From: Trochalopteron elliotii
Taxonomy: Eukaryota > Chordata > Aves > Passeriformes > Leiothrichidae
DNA: 64,000 nucleotides
Assembly (NCBI GenBank): GCA_024734555.1
Contig: JANPWX010000151.1
Coordinates: 1,528,020-1,592,019, forward strand
Reading direction: 5' to 3'
The notes under the pieces are model-generated. The model was given only the letters and a program-made list of their open reading frames with translations. It had not been told where the DNA came from and ran no database searches. Made by a program: the position numbers and the translations under genes. Of the stretch, positions 1-11,341 are shown in pieces; position 1 is the stretch's first letter, and every line of letters begins with the position of its first letter.

Positions 1-1055
1 TGTCCTCTGAGCATCAGAACAACACCACTGATGTAAGGGCCACACCTGAAGTTTTTTGAGCTAACACAGCAGCCTAAAGAGCTCTGAACTGCCCTGTGAT
101 CACTTCAGTGGTCTGTCATTTCAAATTCTCAGGGCTGATACCTTGAAAATCAACATTAATTAGTCACTGAACAAAGTTACAGCCAGCCGTGGAGTTCAGG
201 CTGCTGCACCAGAAGCAGAAAGTGATGAGCTTTGAAGAGCACTTGAGCAAAAGACACTGAAGGTGCATAGGAGGCAACTGAGCTAAACACAGGCAAACAG
301 GGAAGGCATTGGAGTCTTGGTGATGTAAGCTTGGACTGGGAGTAGGTGGGTTTCAAATGTCTTGGGAGCACTCAAGCCAAAGGGATCCATGAGGGAATTT
401 ACAGCTGTGCCATCTGTCCTTTACTTATTTGGTAGATGGCTTTTTGATGAGAAATAATGCCATCTTTGTCCTTCAGTTTAATCCTACTGGTGACTGACTG
501 CTGGCATGAATGCCAAAACATTCAACTTAATGGCACACACCAGAAATAAACCTCACCCTAAACAAAATGCCCTGCCCTGTCACTCACAGTACTTTTCTGT
601 GGTATTATCTTAAGCTGCAACCATTACTCCTCAGTTTTTCTGACTCAGATGTGAGAGGACCAATTTTGATAAACCATGTCTTACAAGACCTTATCAAATG
701 GACCAGGAAGAACTGAAAGCAAGCTGGAGATGGTTTACCTTTCAGTTCTTAATATCACCACCCATAAAAGGAGCTTGTTAACTCAAATATGGATTGACCA
801 CACTCAACAGCACATGCAGTGAAATCCTCATCTGATTTATTCATGTACTGTATGCCACAGACCAGCAAATTTTGGCCATGATTAATGAATTCACTTCTGA
901 ATGGTTGCTGAGGTTAAATTGTGAAACTAAATTATATGAGCTATGAAAACACCAGCATAAAAATCAAAATAACCTGAATCGGGAAAAGTCATCACTGTGA
1001 CTCCTTCAAGTCCAGATACTTAAACATTGTGGATATAACCTTATATTAATGTAAC

Positions 1056-1248
1056 CTGCTACAGTGCCACATCCAAATTAATGAATTAACTCTCCAAAAA
1101 TAATCACTGAATGAATCTGTGTATTATTCAGCCTGTTTGTTAAATCAAATTCCAATATTTCAATTTTTAGCTCGTAAAGTATTATTTTAGAAGATAAAAC
1201 AAATGGGCCCAGGTTTGAAATGGACTGACCCTAGAGTTTTCTAGCCCA
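1056..1248. repeat. Dispersed repeat, copy 1 (pairs with 4425-4602)
   Basis: From ctgctacagtg to gttttctagccca this segment aligns closely, in the same orientation, to 4425-4602. Shared blocks include tccaaattaatgaattaact and gtattattttagaa. This copy keeps a 16-bp stretch (cagcctgtttg region) missing from the other. The family is not recognised; it could be an old transposon or a local segmental copy. Confidence 0.85.
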
Positions 1249-2304
1249 TTTTTTTTTTCTAAAAGAACTTCATTATTTTGGCATTATTTAGGTTAATAAT
1301 ACCCTTAAGGCGATGAACATCTATTAAAAATCTTACTGAAGAAAGAAAGGCACAGCTTTCCCATGTACAATCTTCCTATTACTGGGATATACGTTTGTGG
1401 TGGGATCATCCCACAGATTTTGATTGTTTGGTGAGAAGGGTGATATCTAGAGACATGTTTTATGTCTTCTCCTCCAAAATCAAACAAGGAAAATGCACAT
1501 TCCCATGATGAAAGATAAGAGCAGAGCCACTGTCCATTGGCTGTGTAAAGGTTCCAAGTCTGACATTTCCCAAGTGCACAGCGACCACAGAAAACTGCTC
1601 AGTGGTTCTGAAGTTTTACACAGCCTGTGTTGGTGAAAGAGAAGGTGGTAGAAGAGACAATGTAAATAATGAAATGTTGGAGAGCACTGCTTTCCTCAAG
1701 CCCCTCCTTCCTGAGGCTTTCTAATAGGAGATTGTTGGTGAATTTTCACTTTGTGCAAACATCTCATCAACTCCAAAAAAGAAGAATAAGAAATAACACC
1801 CTTAGGAGAAATGTCTGAGAGCTTAATCCAGCCTGGGAAAAGCAAACACAAATGCACTGATTTCAGTGGAGTTACAGATGGCCCACTCAGGGTACAACAG
1901 AGCTGATTTGGCCCTCCTCCCATCCTGGAGCACTGCTTTCCCTAAGAAACCTTTGCTTTCCAAGGAACCAACCACATGCAAAGAACCTGCAACACTGAGC
2001 CACAATTAAATAAATGAATAGAAGGCACACTTGTATTTTAAAACTTCTCACAGTAGTGGACTTTACCAGCAACTATTGACCTTTTATCTGTTTAATATCA
2101 GGGTCTAATGCCCATAACACAGACTAAACACTGATCTGCAGAATATCAATTACTGTAGGTGTATTTCTGCTTCCCATGGTTTCCTGCAGACATTAAATTG
2201 GAAATATGTACAAGCACAGTGCCTGTCTCAGGAAAAGCTTGTTCCTCCTCAGAAGCCACCTCAGCACTACAGCAGATGGACACAGGCTTTATTGCTAAAA
2301 ACAC

Positions 2305-2359
2305 AGAGAGACACAGAGAAGGAGAGAGAGAAAAAGAAAAAGAAAGTGAGAGAAGAAAG
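2305..2359 (-). promoter_or_regulatory. Pyrimidine-rich intronic tract just after exon 9 donor
   Basis: On the transcript strand this is an almost pure pyrimidine run (ctttcttctctcactttc, then tttttctttttctctctctc). It begins 8 nt after the exon 9 donor. U/C-rich runs directly downstream of a 5' splice site are known targets of TIA1-type activators and of PTB. The placement therefore suggests a role in how exon 9 is joined. It may equally be a simple GA/CT microsatellite with no function. The composition and position are seen directly; the role is inference. Confidence 0.45.
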
Positions 2360-2367
2360 TTGCTTAC

Positions 2368-2540
2368 TGTTTCGAGGCTTCTCCTCATCCATGCCTTCAT
2401 CTTCATTTTCTGGATCAATATCTTCTGCTTGAGTTATCCAGTCTAAGTATCCCTTCAGGTCCTCCTCCAGCTGCTGCTTTTCCCTCAGCTTCTGGAAATC
2501 CCCTCGAGCCTTTGCCTTTTCTCTTTCTTTGGAAAACTCC
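2368..2540 (-). CDS. CACNA1C: CACNA1C exon 9: start of I-II linker with beta-subunit site (AID)
   Basis: This 173-nt exon finishes the S6 glycine and encodes the proximal I-II linker in the cytoplasm: [20 protein letters not shown], then the alpha interaction domain. The AID pattern QQ-E--L-GY--WI---E is intact (exon residues 22-39). It includes the Y and W-I that dock in the CaV beta guanylate-kinase groove and so control trafficking and gating. The acidic tail ends [15 protein letters not shown], which identifies CACNA1C rather than CACNA1D. The acceptor is tcttgccag|GGAGTT and the donor AACA|gtaagc. The final A is completed by exon 10, which lies outside. A long pyrimidine run (transcript sense) starts 8 nt past the donor. 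Confidence 0.96.
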
Positions 2541-2705
2541 CTGGCAAGAGGGAGGGAGGGATGGGACATGGGTGGAAAGGAGGGAGAGAGGGAAGAAAAA
2601 CAATGGGTTAGATTGATTTCCACTGGAAAGTCTCCTCAGTTTGTCTCCATTCTCTCAAGACAAACACATGTAAAACAGCTGGAGTGTCCACATTTTTATC
2701 AACAC

Positions 2706-2911
2706 TTAGGAAAAGATTGATACCTTTTTCAAAATTTTCCTTCTTGACAATTCAAATAAAAACACATACGTAGCACTTTATGTACAATTTTATGTACAAT
2801 TTTATTTAGGAAAAGACTGATACCTTTTTCAAAACTTTCCTTCTCAACATTGGATTAACAATTCAAATAAAAACACATATGTAACATTTTATGTACAATT
2901 TTATGTACAAT
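2706..2911. repeat. Tandem duplication, two units of about 100 bp
   Basis: The unit beginning ttaggaaaagattgatacc at 2706 is repeated at 2805 as ttaggaaaagactgatacc. Both units run through tcaaataaaaacacata and end in a doubled tttatgtacaat. The second unit carries a small insertion (attggattaa). Several substitutions show the duplication is not recent. It lies about 165 bp upstream of exon 9 in transcript sense. Confidence 0.9.
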
Positions 2912-4424
2912 ACCAGCCATTTTCTAAGATTCTGTAAACACTTGATATTTTTCCAACAGTTATCTACAAATGTCTGTATGAATAATGGATAATGATGAAC
3001 TGTTTGGCAATAATCTGACATCTGGAGAGTGAGATGGTGGCTCTGATTTCTAGCCAGGTTTCAATCTGTGTTTAGGATCTTATATGTAATCACAACTAAA
3101 CTGGGCTAGTTTAAGTGTAATTAATGGTACTCACAATCCTGTACACATTTAATTATGGACCATTTCACCCACAGTACTGGAAAACATAGTTAAAAACTCA
3201 GACCTCAAAGTTTTAGTGAAGACTTTCAGTGTTTGAGGCTATTATTTGACATGAAATGTATTTCCCAAATCTCACATTGGGTGCACAAATACAATAAATT
3301 AAGAGTAGATTAATAAAAAAATTAATTAAAAACTAATATTAAAAACTAATAGATTCTGCCAGAAAGTGAACAGGGTAAAACATGTGATGATAGTTTTATG
3401 AAAGAACACTGCTGGGATTAGAGAGTTTAAACAGGGCATAAGAACAAGAATTTCCTGTTGCTTAGTTCTGATCCTGGGTTCTGGCTTTGCCCTCTTTGTG
3501 GCTGCAGTGCTGTTTCTTCTCCTCTTTCAGAGACACCTATACAGCAATAATTTTTTTTTTTCAAGAAATGCTGACCTCCTTTATTTGGAGACTCATGTGG
3601 TTCTAAACCAGGTTTTAAGGCTTGTATTTTAAAAAGTAAGCTTAATGATTGTGAAAATTGCTGCACCCAGAGTACCTAAGCATTAAGTTTTATATCTGCT
3701 GAAGCAGATCACTACACAAGACACACACAGCAGATAATACAGATATAATACAAAAATAATCATTTCTTTGTCTAGAAAAGAGAGGTAAAGCCATTCTCCC
3801 CAGTGTATTATCCATTACTGCTGCTGAAGACTGTCAGCAATGAATGGATTTAAAAACAATGCTTCTCCACTTGGCATTTGTCTTAGGTTTGCTCCTGCAA
3901 AAATGAATAGACCTACCATCAATTTTGGTGGCATAATATTAATGAAAATCCTAGCCAAAATGTGAATTTTGTGAGTGCCACGTGGCTGAGATGGAGGTGG
4001 GTTTCTAACAGTGATGGTGAGACAGTTTCCTCCTGTCTGGTCCAAAACCTGCTGAAAGATTCCCATGGACTTCACAGGTTTTGGAGCAGGTTTTCAGAAT
4101 TATGAGCTGTGCATGAAACCAGCACTGCAGCAGGATCAAAGCAGGATCCCAAGTGTGACAACAAAGGTGAAAGTGAGGAGGAGAACCACTGGCTTCTCTG
4201 GCCTGTAGTTAGTTCACAGTCAGCTCTAGGTCCAAACACAGCCTCAAGGCATGGAAAAAATGAAAAATGGAATTTTCTTATACTGGGACTGATTTTTTAC
4301 AATTTACAATGTAAAAGAAACAAATAACCCCAACAATAATAATAAAACCTGTGCAAAGATTGTTAGGAAAAAACCCATCAGTGGTGGTTATATTTTCTGC
4401 TTCAGTGGCACCTTTCCCCTGGGT

Positions 4425-4602
4425 CTGCTACAGTGCTGTATCCAAATTAATGAATTAACTCTCAAAAAAATAATCACTGAATGAATCTGTGTATTAAATC
4501 AAATTCCAATATTGCAATTTTTAGCTCATAAAGTATTATTTTAGAACCTAAAACAAATGGGCCCAATTTTGAAATGGGCTGAACCTAGAGTTTTCTAGCA
4601 CA
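4425..4602. repeat. Dispersed repeat, copy 2 (pairs with 1056-1248)
   Basis: This is a direct copy of 1056-1248, about 3.4 kb away, with roughly a dozen substitutions. A 16-bp deletion after gtgtatta fits slippage between two short tta repeats. The copies sit on opposite sides of exon 9, so unequal exchange between them would remove that exon. Confidence 0.85.
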
Positions 4603-7600
4603 ATGCAAAATACTGTGATTGCCTCATGTAAATGACCTGCAATTCCATGACTCTTCCCTTGGTACAGCACGTGATTCTCCATATCTCAGATGACTCTCCA
4701 AAGAAAACTGGAGTTAAATTGTCTTAATTTCTATGCTCTACTAACAATAAACCATTGAGAACAGGGTTTTTTTTTTTTTGCAATTCAAACCACCCCCCAG
4801 GTGGAAAGGCAGCCTGTACTTGGGCAAATGTAGGTAATTCACAATCAGGAGTTAGTACCAGTGGTCATTTTCCATGCCAGGGGAAAGGAACTGCTCAACC
4901 CAGGGCTGTTGCAGGCAGGTGCACACATCCCTGCTGCCTCCAGCACAGCTGCCAATAAATGGTCACTTTTTGTTTGCAGCTCCAGCAGGCAGACCAAAGA
5001 GAAAAGCAGCTTTTCATAGGATTTCCATGTTGAATCTAGAGGTTGTCTTCTCAAAAAAAAAAAAAAATAATGTCTGCACTACCATGGAGGGTAAGGTCAA
5101 CAAAGGCTTGCAGAAATAGCAAGGAATCTGACTCCTTTCAGTGAACCCAAACCATCACTATAAAATGATTATATGCTTAATCTTGTTGTTTTAACCACAA
5201 TTCAGTTTGTTTCACTTTGGTTTACTTCTCGCAGAAAATGACAGAAATGTCTGCCAATGGGAATACCAAAGAGCAGAGAGTTGTGGAGAGATGTTTTCTC
5301 TGTGTGAGGTTAGAGTGGGTCAAGATCATAAACACCCAGCTCTGCATCATGTGCTGTTTCAGAAGAAAAATCTCTCTTTCCCATGCCAATGATGGAATGT
5401 AGGTTCTTCTTGCTGCTGTGATTTCTCACATTTAGAGGCGAGATGGAAAGTGAACAAACCAGCAGAATTTAAACAGTTCAAAGCTCTTCCTTATTAATCA
5501 AAGTGGAGCACAAGGCTCCAAAGCTCACCCACCCTGAGAAGGAATGGGAAGGGTTGGAAGAGGGGACAGAAGACTAGGAAAAATACCTGAAAGGTCACAA
5601 AAAAAGGGCTCAAGGAGGAGCTACACCCAGAGCCAGCCTCCTGCTCACTCTGACCTCTTTCTTGGCAGTAAAAGCATCAAAAGCAGCCAACTGTGTTTTG
5701 CAGGATCCTCTCAAAGCAGAAGAAAAGTCTGTTCTCCTGCCCTCCACTTGCCTCAGGCAACTGCTTGTTTGGCCTGTGTCCTGGGATTTGGATCAAAACA
5801 CAAAGGAAATGTGACTCTGTATTCTTAGGTGTGCATCTCTGAAGGTTGAACCTGCACTGCCTCTTCTTTTTTCCTCCTCATTAATTAATTAATTTCATTA
5901 ATTAACTGAAACAGATAACACAGATGTGAACATCTCTGATCCCAGGTGACTTCTAATCAGTGCTCAGAGCAATGATGTGGAATTGTTTTGCCTGGGCTTG
6001 GGGAGGTGTACTCTGTGATCTGCTGACTGGATACTCCTTGGGAGTACATGAATTTTATATTGTGCTCAGCCAAGTCAGGAAGAGATTACAGCTCCACATA
6101 CAAATGCTCTGACATGCAATTTAGCCCAGTATGTGATTAGTAAATTCACCAGCACCATGAATGGATGACATACCTGAGGAAAAACAAATTACAAAAGAGC
6201 TCTTTCAGCAGAGCAGAATCCAGCATTTCATTTTGCAGGTGCAATCAAGGTGTCTTTGTGAGTACAATTAATTACACTTATGCATTCACAAGTGATTAAA
6301 ACCCCCCCCCAAGCCAATCTGTCATTTGTGAAGTCTACCTACACAACATGCCTGCTGAAGGTCCTGAAATAGATAAATGGGAAAAAAAAAATCAGAGATG
6401 CCCAGAATGGATATTCAAAGATAACCAGGAATGCTGCTTTGTATCTACAACAGACAGGTGGATCATCAACACAGATCAGACTAATAGCAACAGCAAGTCT
6501 CCAAGAAAAAAGGCTGAATCTGCAAAGTGAAGACACTTTATAACTCAGCAGAATTTAGAATTGCTTCAGAAAGTTAATTGTTTAAGAACTGCTTATTTAG
6601 ACCAAAGAAAATTTGGAACATTTCTCCCATAATTTCTGTGTTTTTTTCATGGATGCAAATTGCTAAGTTTCTTTTTACTTCTTTTTCAGTTAAGGACATT
6701 TTTGCAGAAACAGTGCAGCTGTCATAACACCGTGAAGACAGCCAGAAAGAGTGACTCACAGCTTAGACAAGGTGAACTTCATCTTTGATTTCAGTTCCCT
6801 CTACAGACTGTTTCCATCTCCTGCCACTAACTGCTGGTGGTCTAGCTGCAGCATGGCAGGAGGTGGAAGATTTAGGCCTCCAAACACTTTTTTGAGTTGA
6901 AAATGAAAGAGAGAGGAAATTAAATTGTTAATTATGCACAGGTACAAATCCAAGTGCAGGCAAGTTGAATCAACAGTGCTTCAATACTGTGCACTCCTCA
7001 TGGCTGGGCTCACAGGCACTTTTTATCCAATCAGATACCATATATAATCTTTAACAACATTTCTATATGAGTGCAGCTCTGATAGAACAGATCCTTTTCC
7101 CTGTCAGCTGATCATCATCCCTCACTAATGCTGATATTCTTACCTGCAGGGCAGGGTGTCCACCTGGAGGAATGAGGAGTGTGTGTTTCCAAACCTCACC
7201 AGAGCATCACTCTCCAGACAAGCAAACACAGACTATTGCCCAACACTTCATTGTGGGGGATTTTCTCCACACTTCCATTACTGTGTGGAAACCCTTCTCC
7301 TTGCAGCAGCCCTCACAGTGGCTTGTCTCCTCCAAAGGAGTCATGGAGACAGAAATAATTCCTCCTGCAGACCTTCTATTATTACCTGTCTCTTGGCCAG
7401 ATGGCCAAAGGTGGATGTTTTTCCTCAGTCCCTTCCTATCTTTGTGGCCCAAGTACTGAGGTCACAATTTCCATGAGGCATCAAGTCCTCTCTCCTGCTC
7501 AGAGATTTATTTTCCCTCTCTTTTGGTCAAAAGAAGAGGGAATTCAGGGCTGCCTACTCAGGCAACAGGTCCAGGCCCTAATCAAACTCATTTAGAGCTC

Positions 7601-8567
7601 ATCAAAGGAGGCAGGATGGTAGAAACAAAAAAAGGACACATAAAAGTCCTCATACCATATTTATCTGTGTACACAGAATGTCTGTAGCCCTCAGCTGTGC
7701 CCAAATATGGAACTAGAAGCCTGATTCTAGAAGATTTTTTTAAATATTGCAAGGAATGTTTGTTGGCTCGATTCTTTTAATTATGTGGCTCCCCAGGGGC
7801 AGTAAATTTTTTAACTACTGGGGACAATATCCATTGTTTTTAATCAAAGCTACAAAAATGATGTTTTGCAGCTAGGGTTATACTGCAGAACTGAAATACA
7901 GCTAAATGTCTGGATGTCTTAAAAATGCTTAAACACTAAAAGGACTTCTCCTGCTTCTCTGTTCATCCTTGGGGAAGGTCAGAGGGAAACGATCTTTTCT
8001 CCCTGCATCATGCCAGGTTTGTAATCTGCACAACAGAGAAGATGGGCTTCCTGAACGAGAAACGTGCCCAAGACTCTCTCCAGGGAAAATAATCTCCTGG
8101 TAGACTGGGCTTTAGATATACTGAACAATGGGAAAATTTCTCCTGTCAGAAGACATAATTTGGCAGGAATCTCATCCTAGAGCTGTGAAGGGATTTGTCT
8201 CATGCTCTCATTTCTCCTTCAGTCCTACTGACTCTCCCAGAAATTTTACTGTGATCCCCTTCAGTGCATGGATTGCTTTGCCCACAGGAGAGCACAGCAC
8301 TGTCCTCTTCCCACCGAGTGCAGGTGGAGGAATGTGTTACAGACAAAAAAATGTTTTATATTCCTTTGATTTAGTCAGAAGGCTCCTTCTGTACCACTGG
8401 GAATGCTGGATTTTGATATTGGCACAGCAACAGCCTAGGCCTTCCCTTAAGGTTCTGGAGATCAACCCACCACTGACTGTTGTGTTGGCAACCAGAGAGT
8501 AGGAATAGAAATACAGATTTTTTTTAAAAAATAAACAATAATAAAACATTTTCCTGGTACTGCTTAC

Positions 8568-8671
8568 CCGCTAAGCACACCGAGAACCAAGTTAAGTACA
8601 AAAAATGACCCTATGATGATTAGTGTAACAAAATAGATCCAGGGCCAGTCCCTTCCTATGGCATCATTGAC
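8568..8671 (-). CDS. CACNA1C: CACNA1C mutually exclusive S6 exon, downstream member (8 type)
   Basis: This is the second alternative S6 exon, also 104 nt and starting and ending in the same phases as its sister 380 bp upstream. It encodes [20 protein letters not shown] and then the shared [15 protein letters not shown]. The mammalian exon reads VNDAVGRDW as I recall, so one conservative V/I change is seen. The N-terminal third, facing the outer pore, differs most between the sisters ([11 protein letters not shown] versus [11 protein letters not shown]), while the gate-side third is identical. The acceptor is cactcttccag|GTCAAT with a weaker pyrimidine tract than the sister. The donor is GCGG|gtaagc, the same hexamer as the sister. 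Choice between the pair changes drug sensitivity and gating in mammals. Confidence 0.95.
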
Positions 8672-9254
<583 letters not shown>

Positions 9255-11303
9255 TTACACATAATCATACCAAGGGTTTCTGTGTGTTCTTTCTGATGTG
9301 ACCACTCCTTTGATTGTTTTTTTTCATCTATTTCCTCACAGTCAGTGACTAATACAGCCTAAAACATAACCATGTGCCCTACTAGCACTTCCTTGGATGC
9401 TCAAAATTGTGGACTTACATGTTGGAATTTACTTACAACACCACAAAGGGTCCACCCCACAAATTCTAAACTTGGCTGCTCACACACATAACCCTCTGCT
9501 GCCGGGGAAAACATTGCCAGTTTTTGTTGGGAATTGCCACAATGTATTGTCAGATCACATTTATTTCCCACGTGCAGCACAGGTACCTCAGAGGAGAGCA
9601 GGTGGGAACTGGGAGCAAATCCTGCTTTTTCCCTGGCAGAGCTCTGGGAATCTTCTCAGTCTACCACAGTGAGGGCAGTGGCTTTGTTCTTTTCAGGAAG
9701 GTCTTTTCAAGGCCCACTCTCTTCTGACCTGGTCAAGTGCTTTCTGAAGCTTCCCCACAAACTTCCTTCTCTCAGTTTGAAGGATGATTCACTTCTCAAA
9801 ACACAATTCCTACATGATGGAATACTAAGAGAATCTGAGACTGCAAACTGAATGTCATGAATTTCACACCACTACAAACATCTGCACATGAAGCAGGGAG
9901 ACTTATCTTAGCACCAGAATCTCTATAATGTGAGCTCCAGTTCTAGCCCATAGTAAAATCTTGTACATATTCTAAAAGCATCTAATGCATAAAGGTTATT
10001 TCATCTTGAGGTCTCCTTCAAAGTTCAAAATTTTGGAAAGTTGCTGGATACCTGAATAGAATCTCACTTTCATAATGGCATCACAGATACCAGAGTCCCT
10101 TCTTTACTCTTCACAAACACTTATCTTTGGATCCAGACATGACATCATTAAAGAAACAGATGGTGGTTAACATTTTCAGGAGCACTAAATTGATTTATGA
10201 ACACAAATTGCAGACTTTAAAGTTCCTAAAAGCATAAAGCAATCTACATGCCTTTGTTTTCCACTCTTTTGAAAATTTTGTCTACTCTTTCCAGGAAAAT
10301 GGTCTTTCCTTTGCTACCTAAAGATCTGTTGGAATCACAGAAGAAATATCCTCCCCTACACGGGCACTGAGACACTTCAGAGGAGGTGATTTCACTCAAG
10401 ATTCATAACCAATCAGGAAAAGAATTTCAGGCCTTCAGTAAGACAAGGCAGGAGAGTAACACTAATACAATCAGTTCTTTGTGGGTGGAAGTCCATTATC
10501 CATTTTTCTTCCAAAGCAGAGTCACTGAAGTTCTTGTCTGGCAACAGTCCACAGCCAATGGACCGACCCAGAACTCCACCTCTGGGCTCCCTCAGCTGTG
10601 ACTGAACTCAGGTAGACTCATTAAAAAATAAGCTCAAAATCTGCCTCTGTGAAAACAGTTCATCAGCTCCTTCCTCACAGGGTAAATACATTTGGTGGGC
10701 AGAAGAGTACCTGAGCTGCAAACATTCCCTGAGCATAATAAACTTCTTCCCTTTTTAGAGTTGTGCAGAATTTTTCAGCCAGTTTATAAATCATACTAAT
10801 TATTCTTTATGCTTGCAAGCCACATTTCATCCCATGTGACCAAATGGAGCACCCCTGGTGTCTCCTGCACATCAGGGCTTTAATGAGAACAAAGCATCAC
10901 TGAGTATAGAGATAGAGGGAAAAATTCACCTGAGAGCCCAGCTGGGAAACCAGGAAGGCAAAATGTAAATGCCCAAGTTGGAATTAAGTAAAGAAACGAG
11001 ATTTAACACCCTCTCTCACCTACAAAGAACAGCAATATCTATATAAAGCAATCTGCACAAACGACGAGTATGGATGACTTTGAAACACTACCATAAGAAT
11101 TTACCTTTACTGTGGGCACAGTGATGAATTGACATCCCTGTAATTATGATGGATGTTGCTAAAAAAGCCTCAGCTGCTTGGCATTTATCTATCATCAGTT
11201 TGGATTTTTTTTTTTTGTCAGTTGGAAAAGCAGAAGTTCTCAAAGCTGTGGTACAAGAGAATCATAAAGAGCAAAGGCCAGGGTGGCAGGTACAGAGGTC
11301 AAG

Positions 11304-11341
11304 TTCATGCCAGGAGAAGGACAAACCTTCCCTGGCATGAA
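11304..11341. repeat. Compact hairpin, 16-bp stem with 5-nt loop
   Basis: The sequence reads ttcatgccagg, a, gaagg, acaaa, ccttc, cctggcatgaa. The outer 11 bp and inner 5 bp pair perfectly with a single bulged A and a 5-nt loop. The stem is too short for a typical microRNA precursor. It may be a cruciform-forming palindrome or a remnant of inverted duplication. Confidence 0.8.

Larger units (their letters stand above)
1..2367 (-). other. CACNA1C: Intron 9 (5' part; continues off the left edge)
   Basis: No coding exon is recognised here. A smooth-muscle exon (9*) lies in this intron in mammals. I looked for an in-frame exon with GT/AG borders resembling it and found none, so it is either farther away or too diverged. 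The segment holds one copy of a dispersed repeat (1056-1248) and a purine run on the plus strand at 2305-2359. Short open frames here have no splice-site support and look like chance. Confidence 0.85.
2541..8567 (-). other. CACNA1C: Intron between the S6 exons and exon 9 (6.0 kb)
   Basis: Non-coding sequence. It contains a tandem duplication at 2706-2911 and the second copy of a dispersed repeat at 4425-4602. A-runs (for example 5054-5067), a C9 run near 6302, and short open frames on both strands are present without splice support. Nothing else is recognised. Confidence 0.85.

Noticed and set aside
1..2367. Exon 9* of smooth-muscle CaV1.2
   Set aside because: No in-frame segment with proper borders and similarity was found in this part of intron 9.
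2159..2446. Plus-strand open frame of 95 codons overlapping exon 9
   Set aside because: It is the antisense shadow of exon 9 and the purine microsatellite; no splice or family support.
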